The translations under genes and the position numbers were made by a program. From NCBI GenBank assembly GCA_016707005.1, contig JADJIQ010000005.1:1-64000 (forward strand): 64,000 nt of DNA. Reading direction: 5' to 3'. A model generated the notes under the pieces. That model worked only from the letters and a program-made list of their open reading frames with translations. It had not been told where the DNA came from and did no database searches. Each line of letters starts with the position of its first letter. Position 1 is the first letter of the stretch. Below, one piece after another: positions 1 to 13,400 of this stretch. The DNA is from Ignavibacteria bacterium. Its GTDB lineage: Bacteria > Bacteroidota > Ignavibacteria > Kapaibacteriales > Kapaibacteriaceae.

Positions 1-299
1 CATACCAAAACGATTAGCGCTGTTACAATTCGGCGTTGGTTCGTTTAACCACTGCTCGTCCCAGTACGCCAAGAACTCTTTCGAGTTTCTGGCGGATTGT
101 TTTTAGTCCGTGAAAATCTTCATCACCGAGTTCTGCAAGAGATTCACAGAACCAGCTCCGCCATCGCGTGCGACACCGCAGCTGCACAAAGCCAGGTGTT
201 GTTGCCCGGATTACGATCCCGCCGGCGCCGGATGTTGTGGTAGCTTTTTGCCCGCACTATTCGCCCGAAGCGGTGCGTCTACCGACTCCGTAAAGCCGG

Positions 300-3200
300 C
301 CCCCGCGTCGGCATCAATTTATGAAAACGCTCCAGTGGTCTGTGTGGAGCTCCCGTAATAATAGTTGATCCGAGGTGCCGGAGGGAACCTCAAAGTCGAT
401 CCGCACGTCAGCATTTTGCATCACGCCTGAGTCCTTTATCCGGAAGAAGCCTTCAACGTAGTATGCCTTGTTCGGAGCCACGTAGAACCGCATATCCGTT
501 GCATCCGCGTAAGCCTGCGCAGCCTCTGATCAATCGACTGTTTTCCCACCCAATATGATGATGGCAGTGGGTCCCATGGTGGAGCTTAAGCGGTGGTCAC
601 TGTATTGCCAGACACAGAAGCACTACCGAGGTGAAACCCGCAGTGAGTGGTGGGTCCGTCGGGAAGGCTGATCAGCCTGTTGCACGGTTGAACTTGATGG
701 CAGCGTACGAATGACTGACCATTCGTTGGTTGCATGCACGGTTCTTATGCGTTGTGCTGTTGCGCCTTTGGCTGGGCAGGCTGCACACAGTGAGAAGAAG
801 TGACAACAGTATTCGAGAAGAGATCATGATTGCTCGTTGGTTCTGAAATAAAATCGCAGTGCTGCGTAGTTACCGTCTTCTTGCCGGCACTACGGTTGTC
901 GGCACTTCGGCGTTGTACTTGTGCCGGTATATACGGGATCATAGGAACTGGCTAGCTTTTCCGAGGTTTTACTGAGTTGCTTAGTCGATCGTACAATGCC
1001 CACTGATTACAAGACGTTTCTTACTTTCTTCCGCGTCCCAGGCTCGGTTCGCCCCCACGGCTTCGACTTCTCTTTAACTGATTTGTTGGCCGTTGGCAGT
1101 TTCTCATTTAGTCCGTAAGTGTACGAGCACCGACCACTAACCTGAGAACCAGATTGAGCTGAGCGTTACCAACAACGACTCCAAGGAGAATCCCTGTAAT
1201 CGCAAGTAAGAGTGTTTGTGCGTTTCATTTGGATGATTCCTTGCTGATTGCACGGTTGTAGTGATTGCTGACAGGATAACCCGGCGAGCTTCGTCCCCAG
1301 AGTAGACAATGGGGGCGGCGATTGGCACCGGCGGTGCCGCCTGCAGATGCAGTGGCAGTAGACAGAAGTGACAATAGGCGGACAATAACGGCATTCGCAC
1401 CAGCTGTTCCGGCTTCCTGCGGAAGCGTACACACATTGACGATCCATCTCAACCGGCAGGAAGAGACACATAGACTGTTACATATCTGTTTCGTTCGTTG
1501 CTGATTTCAACCATCTCCCAGTGTTCACAAAGGCGCCACTTGTGCTCGAAGTGCCTTAGTTACTGGAACTGACACATTGGCTTGTTCACCCATTGCGGTC
1601 TTGGTTGCCTCTTGACACCGGGGCGTTTGAACCGGTGGGCGTGCCATCTGAGTCGCCGTCTTAGGAGTGAATGTCACTGCAGTTAGAATTGAGATCATAG
1701 GATTACCAACAACACCATCGCCATTTATTCGGTGATCCCGTTGGCTGTACCTGCGATGAGTCGGGTATTGTAGGGTGTCTACACCAGTGCGAACAAGGAT
1801 GCCTGTCAGATTTGCGCTCCAGCGGTAAAGGTAGATGGGGTCTGCATCAACCGGCTGTGCGCAAGGTTTCGGCAAGAAGCGCCACTGCCGTTGTTGAACC
1901 CACGCTACCGCCGTTAGCGATCGGAGGATGCCGGTGACTTCCGTTCTTGGCGAGATCAACTGCAGAACTAACCAAAATAGCTTCCTAATAAACTCGTTCA
2001 ACTTAGACCAATCCGCGCCAGCAGTACAAAGCAACATTGATACGTCGCGGTTATTCACGGTCATCGTTGCAGTAACGTTCGATTCCTGTGGTAGCCCATC
2101 GCTGAGAATGGAAAGCTTCCAGCTGTTGGCACCCAGTGGCACACCAGCTGTGAGTGTCGAGACGTCGCCGTTGACTGCTGCTGCCATAGGGTTGTGAAGC
2201 CGAAAAACGCCGTTGACGTACAGATTGAATTGAATTGGAACGGCGGGGGAGTCCTGCCCCTGTTCCACCATTCGCTACGGAGACAGACCCCAATTGAGCG
2301 AGTCGTTGGGTTACCCGCAACACCGCTGCCATTTGCAACACTGATCGGAGATACACCAACGATTGTGCGTTGTGCATATGTACCAGCGCCTGTTTGGGAA
2401 CAGCGAAGCCAGTGCCTGCCAGTCCAGAGATCGCTGTAGGTTCCGCATCTACCGGTTGTGCGCCAAGGGTTTGGGAGTTGCGCCACCTGCTGTTGGCGAA
2501 CCATTACTGCGCACGTTAGCGATCGGGAGGATACCATTGACTTCCGTTGTAGCGAGATCAACTGCCGAACTAACCGATGAGCTCGTAACAAGCTCGTTCG
2601 ACTGAATGAGTCGCGCCGGCAGTACCAGAAGCAAGATCGATGCCGTTATTCACGGTCATCGTTGCAGTAGCGTTCGTTCCTGTTGCGATCGCTGGGAAGG
2701 AAAGCCGAGCTGTTGGCACCCATGATGGCACACCGGCTGGCGGGTGTCAAACGTCGCATTTAGATGCTGCTGTTAAGGTTGTGAAATACCGACCGCGTTG
2801 GCGTACATGATTGGTCAGATTGGCGTTTACGGCAGAGAAGTCCTGCCCTCTTCCACCATTCGCTGGAACAATTCCTGAGGTAAGAGATCGTTGGGTCACC
2901 GGCAACACCGCTGCCATTGCAACACTGATAGGTGATACACCTAGGACAGTGCGGTTTGTGAACGTGCCTGCAGCTGTGCGTGCAACCATACCGTTACCGG
3001 CAAGGCCGGACAATACATTCGCAGTGATGGTTCCTGTCGAGATTGGCGCGAGTGATGAACCTAAACCAACTTCAAGTGTCTGACCTGCGTTCACACCGGT
3101 TGTGATAGCAGAGAACGAACTGCTAGCCGGGGCAGCCCAGCTAGGAATTCCGCAGGAATACCGTAGTATCGTCATGCTGCACAACCCCCACTGGAGTGTT

Positions 3201-6200
3201 GAGAACACGCCGGGGGGGCGCTTTTACCATGATGGGGCCGGCCGTTGCTGCTGAAGTCTTGACCTGTTCCGCCATTCGCTACTGGAACGATGCCGGTAAA
3301 GAGATCGTAGGATTGCCCGCAACACCGTTCCCATCAGCAACGCTGATCGGCAAAACGCCTACGATGGTGCGTTGTGCGCATATGTACCGGCGCCTGTTTG
3401 AACAGCAGAAAGCCGGTGCCTGCTAGCCCAGAGATCGATGGGTTCTGCCATCTACCGGTTGTGCGCCAAGATTTGTCGGGCGCTACCCGCTGTTGACAGA
3501 ACCAGTACCGCCGTTAGCGATTGGTAGAACTCCTGCGAGCGACGTTGCACTAACAGGAGACCAAGAAAGGTTGCCAGCTGCGTCGTTAGAAAGCACACCA
3601 GTTCCGTTTGCTGCGGGCCATACGTACGGAACGTTCTTAATACCGGAGATCAGATCGCCGGTTGCGCTAACCCCGAAACTCAGGAAGCGTTACCAACGGT
3701 GAAACGAGAATTAGGAGTAGCGTCGCCGATACCGACATCAACATTCTCAAAGCCGCGGCGGCGTCCAATAGAGGGCACATACAAGGGGAGAAGTGGTTGA
3801 AGCCATAGAAGCTCAAACTCACCGTTCGCAGTGTTGGCAATATTCCTGAGCGAAGCGCCACGGGTTTCGAGGCGAATGTTAGATTGAACACCAGTGCCCG
3901 GCTTGAATCAAAGTCACGACCAGGCCGAGACCAGCTGGATCTGTTTCGAACAATGCCATTGGATCCGTTGCGATGTTGAAGACGAAGTCGTGAAAAGCCG
4001 AACTACGTCGGTGGAATGCTCAAGCACGAGTTCCGTTCCAGCCGCTGAGATTGTTGGGGTGCCTACTGCTGTGAAGCCCCGGGTTCACAGCTAATGCCAA
4101 CTGATACACGTTCTGCTTCGAGCAGTTCCAATGCCGACCTAATCCATCAGACGCAATGAGTCGTTACGCTGAACATTGTTGTAAAAATCCGGTTTGCGTT
4201 TTACATCTGTGATACCAAGGATGTTATTAGCTCCTGCTTGATACCTGTGTTCCACCCGGTATCAAGCAATCGTGCTGAGATTCGTAAGTGAGTGGACGGC
4301 CCCATTCCAACGGGGATCTGATTCAGTGGCGTAGTACTGAGCCCGTACCCCCGTTAGCGATTGGAAGGACACCATTACTTCTGCGGTTGCGGGGTCAACA
4401 GCATTGGTTGTGGAACCGCTGCCGATGAGATCTATTTGCTTCAATGATCGCGCCGGCTGTTCCGAGAACAATCGATGCTGCATTGTTTTACTGTCATCCC
4501 AGCGGTGCTGTTGGCTCCAGTAGAGATCTGGTTGAACGGAACCGTTGTAGCTATTGGAAGCGAGCTCGACCACACCGGAACACCTGCAGGACCCGAGATT
4601 AGGATCTGGTTGTTACCTGGTGTGAGCGATGAATACGTATTGGCTGCACTTGCGTAGAGAATCGAATTGACTGGTGCAGTGCTTGGCCCCATGCCGCCAT
4701 TTTACAACTGGAACCGGTGCCCGTGGTGAGATCGTTGGATTGCGCCTGCTACTCCGCGCTATCAGCAACTGCGATCGGTGAGGAACCGATGAACATCGCG
4801 TTGCATAAATACTGCCTAACGCCAGGAGCAGGTTGCCAGTTGGATAACTGGTGAGGATCGCTGTGAGGTCCGCATCCTGGAAGCTGACCGCCAGATTCGA
4901 CAAGTTTTGGTAACTGCGGTGCTTGCTCGGTACCGCCATTGCGCGATTGGAAGGATGCCGTTTACTTCAGTGGTTGCAAGATCTACTGCCGGAACTAATT
5001 GATGTGCTCGTAATGAACTGGTTCGACTGAATGATTGCGCCCGGCAGTACCTAATGAACAGACGCACCATTGTTCACAGTCATTGCCGCTGTGCTATTCG
5101 TGCCTGTAGAGATCTGATTAAACGGATTGTTGTTGCTGTTGGAAGGAAGCTAGACCATGTTGGCACGCCCGCACCGCGAAGAGATACAGGATCTGGTTGT
5201 TTCCAGGGTGATTGGCGTTACCGGACCCGTACCCGTTACCATAGACGATCAATTGGCGGGGATGTTTGCAATTCAGGTACCACCGTTAGCAACGGGCAAG
5301 ACACCGGTTGTATCTGTTGTTCCCGCAAGGTTGATCAGTTCACTAACAACCAAGCGCACCATTCGTCTGAAGAGGTAAGCCTGGTGAAGGTTCGGGAATG
5401 GAGGGTAGCTCCATTGATTGTAACTACGTCTACTCCATTACTTCCAAGTATTGTATTTCCATCAACTTGCAGGTTACCCGTCAGAATAAGATCCGTAAGG
5501 GTTGGGAATACATTCTCAGTGGGGCTGCCGACACCATGTTGATACCAAGGATGTTGTTCACACCAGTGATACCGGATGTGTTTCCGCCAAGTACCCACAT
5601 GTCGCTTGCGATAGGCTTCCAGTCAGGAAGACCGCCGGTGACGCCTAGATACTCACCAGCCACGCCGATTGGGAGTGTTGAGTACGTGTTCGCAGCACTG
5701 CCGTAGATGATGTCTCCCAAGCCAACGGCATTGAGGCCTGTACCACCATTCGTAACCGGAAGAATACCGGTGATGTCTGCAGCTGCTGTGAGGTTGATCA
5801 GTTCAGAGACAACTTCCCCTGAGAGATTCGTCTGAAGGGGCAGACCAGGCGCAAGATTCGGGAATTCACTGTACCATTGATCGTGACCACGTCTGTTGGT
5901 AAATCACCGAGCGTGGTGTTGCCACCAACGCCGAGAGTTGCCCGTCAGCGTGAGATCAACAAAGGGTCAGGTTCGACGTCCAGTCAGAACACCTGATCCT
6001 GTGTTAACCATGAGCTGGTTCACAGTTCCGGCCGTTGCCGGAAATGAGGTTTCAACCCAGTGGCTACTAACGTGGCATCACAGGCGTCTGAAGCGTGATC
6101 CGATTCAGGTTTGCAGCAGTGCCTCCGTCGTAGAGGAAGAGCTGCCGACCCTGAAGCGAACCGGTTTGAGCACTGGCTATGCCGGCGCTCAAGGCCGTAA

Positions 6201-6244
6201 GGATGCCCCAGAGCCAAGATCTTGATAGTGCGTTGCGTGTTCAT
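300..6244 (-). pseudogene. Broken fibre-like repeat surface protein, sister of the giant protein upstream
   Basis: The minus strand holds recognisable pieces of one secreted repeat protein scattered over three frames. It opens at 6244 with MNTQRTIKI; after a one-base shift near 6200 it continues LWGILTALSAGIASAQ (signal peptide) and GRQLFLYDGG...NRITLQTP, and near 6000-6060 HWVETSFPATAGTVNQLM. Later pieces include GEYLGVTGGLPDWKPIAS (5481-5720) and several copies of a block around GVSPISVA (about 2275-2480, 2880-3000, 3300-3480). The segment at 330-500 reads MRFYVAPNKAYYVEGFF...DVRIDFEVPSG, resembling the C-terminal part of the neighbouring giant protein. The gene therefore appears to run from 6244 nearly to the window edge, with dozens of indels and no long open frame. 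It is either a decayed paralogue or an unpolished repetitive stretch of assembly. The exact end is uncertain. Confidence 0.55.
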
Positions 6245-6288
6245 GAGTGTCCTTCATTCTCATGTTCTTTGTTGGGTTGGGGCAGCGA

Positions 6289-7203
6289 TTACTGAACGCG
6301 CGTTAGCTTGATATAGGAGTTCGCGTGAACTGTGAGCGTTTCTATCGGAAGCCCTGGGAAGATCATCCGTGTCATCGCCCCCAAACGAGGAGTAACATTA
6401 CCAGCAATATTCGTTGTGATGAAGCCCTTCACAAGCACCGTGATGCGTTGCGTAGGAGTGATATCGACACCGATGTTGCTGATTAGGGATCCTGAACCAT
6501 CAACGTTTGACGGAGCCAGAGCCTGTCCGGCCGTTACGATACCGTACGAGATATCAGTAGGAGCACCAACAGGTCCGTCCACAGCAAGATCCAATGAACT
6601 CTCAGGAGAGTTTGAACCGCTGTACTGCACATAGATTTCAAATTCGAATGTTTGACCAGCAGCCACGGCGATTGTAAGATCTGGATCTACAGCCGGAACA
6701 ACTCCGCCATTACGAACTTCTGTTGCGGCCTTACGTGCGAAGTACACGGCACCAACAGATGGGACGCGGCGAATCTGACCACCACCATCGATGACCAAAC
6801 GATCATCAGACTGAAGTCCAGCCGGAATGTTCGCCATTGTCACAGTTGCCGAATTCAGCGCTGTTGAGTTCGCATTGTTTCCGATCGTGATCGCACCCGT
6901 ATTGCCGGTTGTGCCGATGCTTGTTGTGAAGGCATTTGCACCGTCGTTGATCGTCGTGTTTCCATCAGCATCCGTCGTACCAAGAACAGTGTTCGTTCCT
7001 GCAGCATTACCAATATTCACAGCACCAGAACCGGTGTTGATGTTTGTTGTTGCCGAAGCAAGTCCGAGTGTTGTTCCTGCTGTCAGATCAATATTTGATG
7101 CCGACTGAGCCGTGATTGCACCTGCAGCTGCACTACCAATCGTTGTTGTTCCGGCGCCGGTTGTGCTGAGTCCAACGTTGCCGGTGTTGGCTAGGGTGAG
7201 CAT
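6289..7203 (-). CDS. C-terminal part of the giant fibre-like protein (split off by indels)
   Basis: The frame opens with LTLANTGNVGLSTTGAGTTTIG, the same repeat type that ends the upstream frame, and closes with a non-repetitive domain of roughly 150 residues (from about FARKAATEVRNGG to YIKLTRVQ). Between 7250 and 7440 the minus strand can still be read as the usual block (NLLSLNGANEVRQT...ADQGIQYEGGQFRLG...SGRFVRVGGGGNL), but only by adding or removing a few bases. The apparent start at 7203 is thus not a real start. This piece and the frame at 7419-14399 are best seen as one protein of about 2,700 residues. The terminal domain may be the anchor or cap of the fibre, because a similar one ends the broken sister gene. 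No T9SS-type tail is evident. Confidence 0.6.
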   Translation of the reverse strand: MLTLANTGNVGLSTTGAGTTTIGSAAAGAITAQSASNIDLTAGTTLGLASATTNINTGSGAVNIGNAAGTNTVLGTTDADGNTTINDGANAFTTSIGTTGNTGAITIGNNANSTALNSATVTMANIPAGLQSDDRLVIDGGGQIRRVPSVGAVYFARKAATEVRNGGVVPAVDPDLTIAVAAGQTFEFEIYVQYSGSNSPESSLDLAVDGPVGAPTDISYGIVTAGQALAPSNVDGSGSLISNIGVDITPTQRITVLVKGFITTNIAGNVTPRLGAMTRMIFPGLPIETLTVHANSYIKLTRVQ

Positions 7204-7418
7204 CGTGTTGCCCGCCGTATTGAAGGTGAGGTTTCCACCACCACCTACACGTACGAACCGACCCGATGCGATCGGGGTGTTGCCGTCTGTGTGCTGTTAC
7301 CTAGGCGGAACTGACCGCCTTCATATTGAATGCCTTGATCAGCCATTCCGGAGTGACGTTTGGCGTACTTGATTCGCACCATTCAAGAAGAGAAGGCTGA
7401 TCGGCGTTGCATCAGCAT

Positions 7419-10400
7419 CTACTCACCCATCACGATGTTACCAGCCGTACCCGCGTTGGGTGTTACGGATCCGCCAAGGACAGTCGTATTACCAATCACC
7501 GTGCTTGATGGCGAAACGCCCGTGTTGATGTTGGTTGTTCCCGAGATCGTGTTGGCCCCAACAATCGCAGTGATGTTGTTGTTCTGACCAGTGATCGCGT
7601 TTGTTGCAACAGCTGTGATGTTGTTGTTTCCTGTTGACGTTACCGTGTTCGTTCCACCAGATACAAGGTTCGTGGTACCAGTAATGGTGTTGGTTGATCC
7701 AATCAAACCAATGCTTGTGTTTCCACCCGTTGCGTTGATATTGACTTGTGGAGCACGAACAGTAACTGTACCGGCTGCAGCACTACCGATCGTTGTTGTA
7801 CCACCACCTGTTGTGCTGATGCCTACGTTGCCTGTGTTGGCAAGATCAAGCATCGTGTTGCCGGCCGTGTTGAAGGTGAGATTTCCACCACCACCTACGC
7901 GAACGAAGCGACCCGAAGTGATCGGCGTAAGACCGTTGGTGCTATTACCAAGACGGAACTGGCCACCTTCGTACTGGAGACCTTGATCTGCCATTCCGGA
8001 GAGTGCCGTTTGACGGACTTCGTTTGCTCCATTGAGCGAGAGAAGGTTGATCGGTGTTGCATCTACATCTACACCACCCATAACGATGTTGCCGGTTGTT
8101 CCTGCGTTAAGAGTAACAGTTGTTGCTCCAGCGGCCGTGTTACCGATCGTTGTGTTAGCAGTACCGGTAACGTTTACGTCAGTCGTACCAACAACGGTTG
8201 TGATGCCGTTGATGTTGTTGTTCGTACCCGTGATGGTGTTCGTAGCACCGAGGATAGAAACTGCATTGGTTGCGCTTCCGATCGTTACAAGGCCTGTATT
8301 GCCCCCTGTACCGATCTGTGTTGTGAAGGCGCTCGCACCGTCATTAATGGTCGTATTGCCGTCTGCGTTAGTCGAACCGAGGATGGTATTGGTACCGGCG
8401 GCATTGCCAATGTTCACATTGCCTGTTCCTGTGTTCGCATTGATCGTTACAGCGTCGAGCGAGAGGGTTGCGCCTGCTGTGATGCTAGCGTTTCCTGCCG
8501 ATTGTGCCGAGAAGACACCGGCTGTTGCACTACCAATGGTTGTTGAGCCGTTACCGTTGGCATTGATCTCAACATTGCCGGCCGTTGTGAAGCGAAGCAT
8601 GCGCTCGCTTGTAAATGTGCTGAAGGTGAGTTGACCACCAACACCATCGAAGCTTACGTAACGGTCACTCACTAGTGGGTTTGTTCCGTCAGGTGTTCCG
8701 CCAAGGCGGAAGGCACCGGATTCAAATTCGATTCCTTCGTTCGCGATAGAAGTAAACGCCGCGCGACGCACTTCGTTGCCTGCTGTGATCCAGAGAACGT
8801 CTTGGATCGGGCTGAGCGAAAGGATGTTGTTGAGGATGAGGTTGTTCGTTGTGGCATTAACATCGATAGTGATGTTGTTGTTTGCACGAATTGCAACGGG
8901 GCTTGTGTTTGCAAGCGAACCGATTGTTGTAGCCGCGTTGCCCGTTGTGTTCACGTCTGTTGTACCTGTGATGGTGTTTGTGCCACCAAGGATCGAAACG
9001 GTGTTGCTTGTGTTTCCGATCGTCACAGCTCCAGTATTACCGGCTGTACCGATCTGCGTTGTGAATGCACTTGCGCCATCATTCACCGTTGTGTTACCGT
9101 CGGCGTTTGTTGTGCCAAGGATCGTATTGGTGTTCGTAGCTGTTCCAACATTTACAGCCGTTGCAAAGGCACCGGTACCAATGTTGATCGTGTTCGAGAG
9201 AATGGACGTTGTGTTGCCGTTACCACCGATCGTGGTTGCCGCAGCACCAGTTGCATTCACATTCGTTGTTCCAAGAGCCGTGATCGCTCCGGCTCCGTCT
9301 GCCGTCAGATTAAGACCGCTGTTTGCACCGCCCACGATCTGCAGTGGTGTGTTTGCACCACCGTTAGCAGTGAACGAGAGGTTGAACGTGTTGAGATTGA
9401 CAAAGCGATTGTCGAGGAATGGTACGTCTGTGTTCGCAAGACCGCCCATACGGAAGCGCTTTGGACCACCTTCGTTCACGTAGCTAACACCTTGTTCTGC
9501 GATGGACGAGCCTGTCCAGATGGCGCGGTTACCCGTACCGTTGGAAAGGAGAATGTCGTCTACGTTTCCTTGACCGATTGCAACGGCGAATGTACCAGGA
9601 CCTTCGATCGTTGGGATCAGATATCCGCGTACTGCAGCAAGTGTTGGATCAACATTGATCTGAGCAAGACCTGCTGGGGCACCGTTGTGGATGTTGAGTT
9701 GACCGTCATTGAGAAGGTTGCCGATGCGGACATCTGCAACGTTTGGTGCTGGCTTGGAAACTCGGAAGAGTTCGTTGAGCGTGTTGTCGTTAACGGTGAG
9801 AATATTTGCTCCACCTTGTGATGGACCTTCAATAAACTCAATGAGCGTTACACCGTCACCACCAGCTGGGTTTGTTCCGTCATCGAGAACATTCACATCA
9901 CCATTGATGAGTACGTTACCATCTGCGTCGATGGCATTGAGTGCGCGTGTGACTTGGAGGCCAGTGACCGAGTTGTCGATAGACACACCAACGATCGGAC
10001 CGACTGGATTGTTCTTGCGGATCAAGAGACCAACGCCCGTAGCGTCAACTTCGATCGCATTCACCGGGTTGCCCGTTGTGCCGATCTGCATACCAACGTC
10101 TTGGGCATTGGCAATGATGCCAACACCTGGAGCACCAAGTGCCGTTGCGTCAACATTGAGTCGGGCAAGTGCAATGGAAGGGGCTGCACCCATCCCGATC
10201 GTTTGGTCCACATTGCTGATCGTCATGGCGTTCACGTTGTTCGTGCGAACGTCGAGATCGACTGGATTGAGTGTACCAAGGATGTTGTTGCCATCCATGA
10301 TCTCATTACCAGTCCGGAGCCATGCGAAGGCACCGATCACATCGGATTCATCCCACTTGACGAGGTCGCCGTTGAGATCACCAATGATGATGCCGTTCGT

Positions 10401-13400
10401 GTTCACGTCAACATAATCTTGCGTTGGGTCTGGTGTTGGGTTGAACTCCAGGCCGCCAAGGTGACGGATACGGACGTTCGGCATAGCCACAGCGTTCGTT
10501 TGTGCAGTACCGTTGATTGTCAGGAGGTGTGAGGCAGTTGCTACTTCACCGATACCAACCGTGCTTGTTGCACCATTGAGGTCGAAGAACGTTACGCCGT
10601 CAACACCCTCAGAACCATTTGTGAATCCGAGCTTGAATGCATCGAGGTTCACGAAACGATTCTCGTCGTACGAGTTTGTGCGAAGTGGTGTAGCGTCAGA
10701 TGCGGCAACACCCAAACGGAACTTGCCGTCTTGGAAGTGTACACCTTCATCGTCGAGGTCTGCAAATGGAATGCGACGAACCTTGTTATCTGCGCGGATC
10801 CACAGAAGATCGTCGATTGGCATTTCTGTCTTGATATTGATCAGCTTGAGATCACCATTCGGGCCTACTCCGCCCCCTACTGCGATCTCTACGTTCTGTT
10901 GTTGACCTGCACCGGTTGGATTACCGATGTAGGTGTTTGCTTCAGTACCAAAGTTGATCTGTGCTTGACCGTATTGTTCGAATTCATCGAGAACGACAAC
11001 CGAACCCATTTGATTGCGGATCACGCCGCGTGGGTCGAGCTCGCCACCGATGATCGTCTTGCTTACAGGGCTGCCGATCGTTGTGAGATCTGTACCCGTT
11101 GTATTGATGTTCGTTGTAGCGGTGATGTTCACCGATGGGAAGGCGCCGTTCAGGTTGATGAGCGTCCTTGTTCCGTTCACACCGGTGAAGTTCAGTTGCT
11201 GATTAGCAAGGTTCACGTACCGCGTTGAAAGAAGCGGGTTGATCGTGGTGTTCTCGCTACCCAAACGGAAGGCTCCGTTCTGGAATTGGATGCCTTCGAG
11301 TGCGAGGTTGGTGCCAAGCGTTTGGCGAACCTGACGGAATGGGTTGAGCGACAGGAAGGCATATGGTACATCAAGATCAACGTTCTCCATCGTGATGTTG
11401 CCATTGATGCCGGCAGCAAGAACGATGCTGGACGTGTTGCCCGACATCATACCGATGTTCGTGTTCGCATCAACGTTCGCATTGATGTTCGTAGTGCCGA
11501 ACATCCAGTGCGTCCCAGTTGAAGAACCGATGGTGTTGGTTGAGTTTGCACCCTTACCGAACGAGTTGGTTGTGTTTGGATTCACTCCAACGTCTGAGTT
11601 CCCCTTCAACTCTGTTGAGCCGTTCACAACAAGATTACCGTTCGTTGTCACGTTACCAGCCGATGTGGCCAGAACGTTCGTGTTCGGAACCCAAGAATTC
11701 AGACCGGCATCCCAACGGACCGTTTGGTCATTGGCTGTGCCAGCTGCGAGACGTGCATCAACGCTAGAAACGATAAGGTTCGGATTCGAGTATGTGACGT
11801 TGATACCAGGACCAGCAACGATCGAACCCGAAGCAGGTGCGGTTGTTGGACTCGTACCAATAAAGATCTGCCCTGCCGACATTGGAGGAGCTTCAACGAT
11901 CTTCCCGCCGTTCGACCACATGAGTCGGTTGTTGACGAGTGATGTACCGGAGTTTGTACCGCCGTATTGAATTGCCAGAACTCCGCTTGTGATAGCACCG
12001 GCGCTGATGTTCGTCAATTGCGACGCGTTCGCTGCAGGAAGTCTGTTCGATGCATCAAGAACAACAAGGTTGTTCGGTGTGTTGATGTCTGCATCGCCGG
12101 CAATGAAGTCCGTGCGAACAGCGTCTACGATACGTGAACCGGCACCTGCCGTTGCATTGATCAGCGGAGCAGGATACGTGCCCGTAAGGTCACCACCGGC
12201 TGCGCCAGATGGTTGTGCTGAGAAGATCTGCTGGCTTGCAGCTGCAGTGATGCGACCGTATTGGTCGATCGTTACGCGGGGAACGAAGCCGTTCGCGCCG
12301 TCACCGTACGTACCGGCCGTTACACCTGTTGTGTTGAGGCGGTTGTCGGCAAGCTTGCCAACTGTTGCGCCGTTGTTGATCGCTGTGAGGAGTTGATCAC
12401 CGGCCGCTGGAGCAACCGTTGGATTCGGATAGCTTCCCGCAAGTGCACCACCGGCAGGGCCTGATGGCGGAAGTGTTGTTGGGATCAAGCCCGGCTGGAG
12501 GTCTACAAGACCGATCGTACCGTCAACGATCTTATTCGTTGTAACGGTGTTATCACCAAGCTTTGAACCCGTGACCGATCCGTCAGCAAGTTTTGCTGTG
12601 GTGATCACACCATTTTGGATCTGTGGGTTTGGATAGCTGCCTGTGAGTTCACCACCAGCAGGACCCGATGGCGGGAACACTGTTGGGATGATGCCCGGAG
12701 CAAGGTCAATAGCTTGAACTGTTCCGTCGAGGATCTTATCCGTTGTTACAGAGTTCGCACCGAGCTTTGAATTCGTAACGGCACCGTCCGCAACCTTCGG
12801 GGTTGTGATCACGCCGTCACGTACGAGCGGGTTCGGATACGTTCCTGTGAGCTCGCCACCAGCTGTTCCCGATGGCGGGAAGACCGTTGGGATGAGGCCC
12901 GGAGCAAGGTCAAATGCTTGAACTGTTCCGTCGAGGATCTTATCTGTTGTGACGGAGTTCGCACCAAGCTTTGAATTCGTAACAGCTCCATCTGCAAGCT
13001 TGGTTGTTGTAACCACGCCGTTTTGGATCTGTGGGTTTGGATATGTACCTGTGAGCTCACCACCGGCAGGACCAGATGGCGGGAGCGTTGTTGGGATAGT
13101 GCCGGGCGCGAGATCGTTGATCGTCAGCGAGCCGTCCACTACCTTGTCACCAGTTACAGAGTTCGCACCGAGCTTCGAATTCGTCACGGCACCATCAGCA
13201 AGCTTAGGTGTTGTGACGTTCGCATCAAGGATCTTATTCGTTGTTACCGCATTTGGCGCGATGAGCGGGTTCGGATAGGTACCTGTGAGGTCACCACCAG
13301 CAGGAACGATCCAAGGGAAGTTCGTAAGTGGGATGTTCACGATGCCCGTAACGCGACCCTTATCGTCTACTGTTACTTGCGGAATGTTCGTTGTGTTACC

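Noticed and set aside
110..358. 82-residue plus-strand frame at the window start
   Set aside because: It overlaps minus-strand remains of the broken fibre gene and shows no family features.
7746..9821. Long plus-strand frames across the giant repeat gene
   Set aside because: They are antisense shadows of repeated codons; composition and repeats follow the minus-strand frame.
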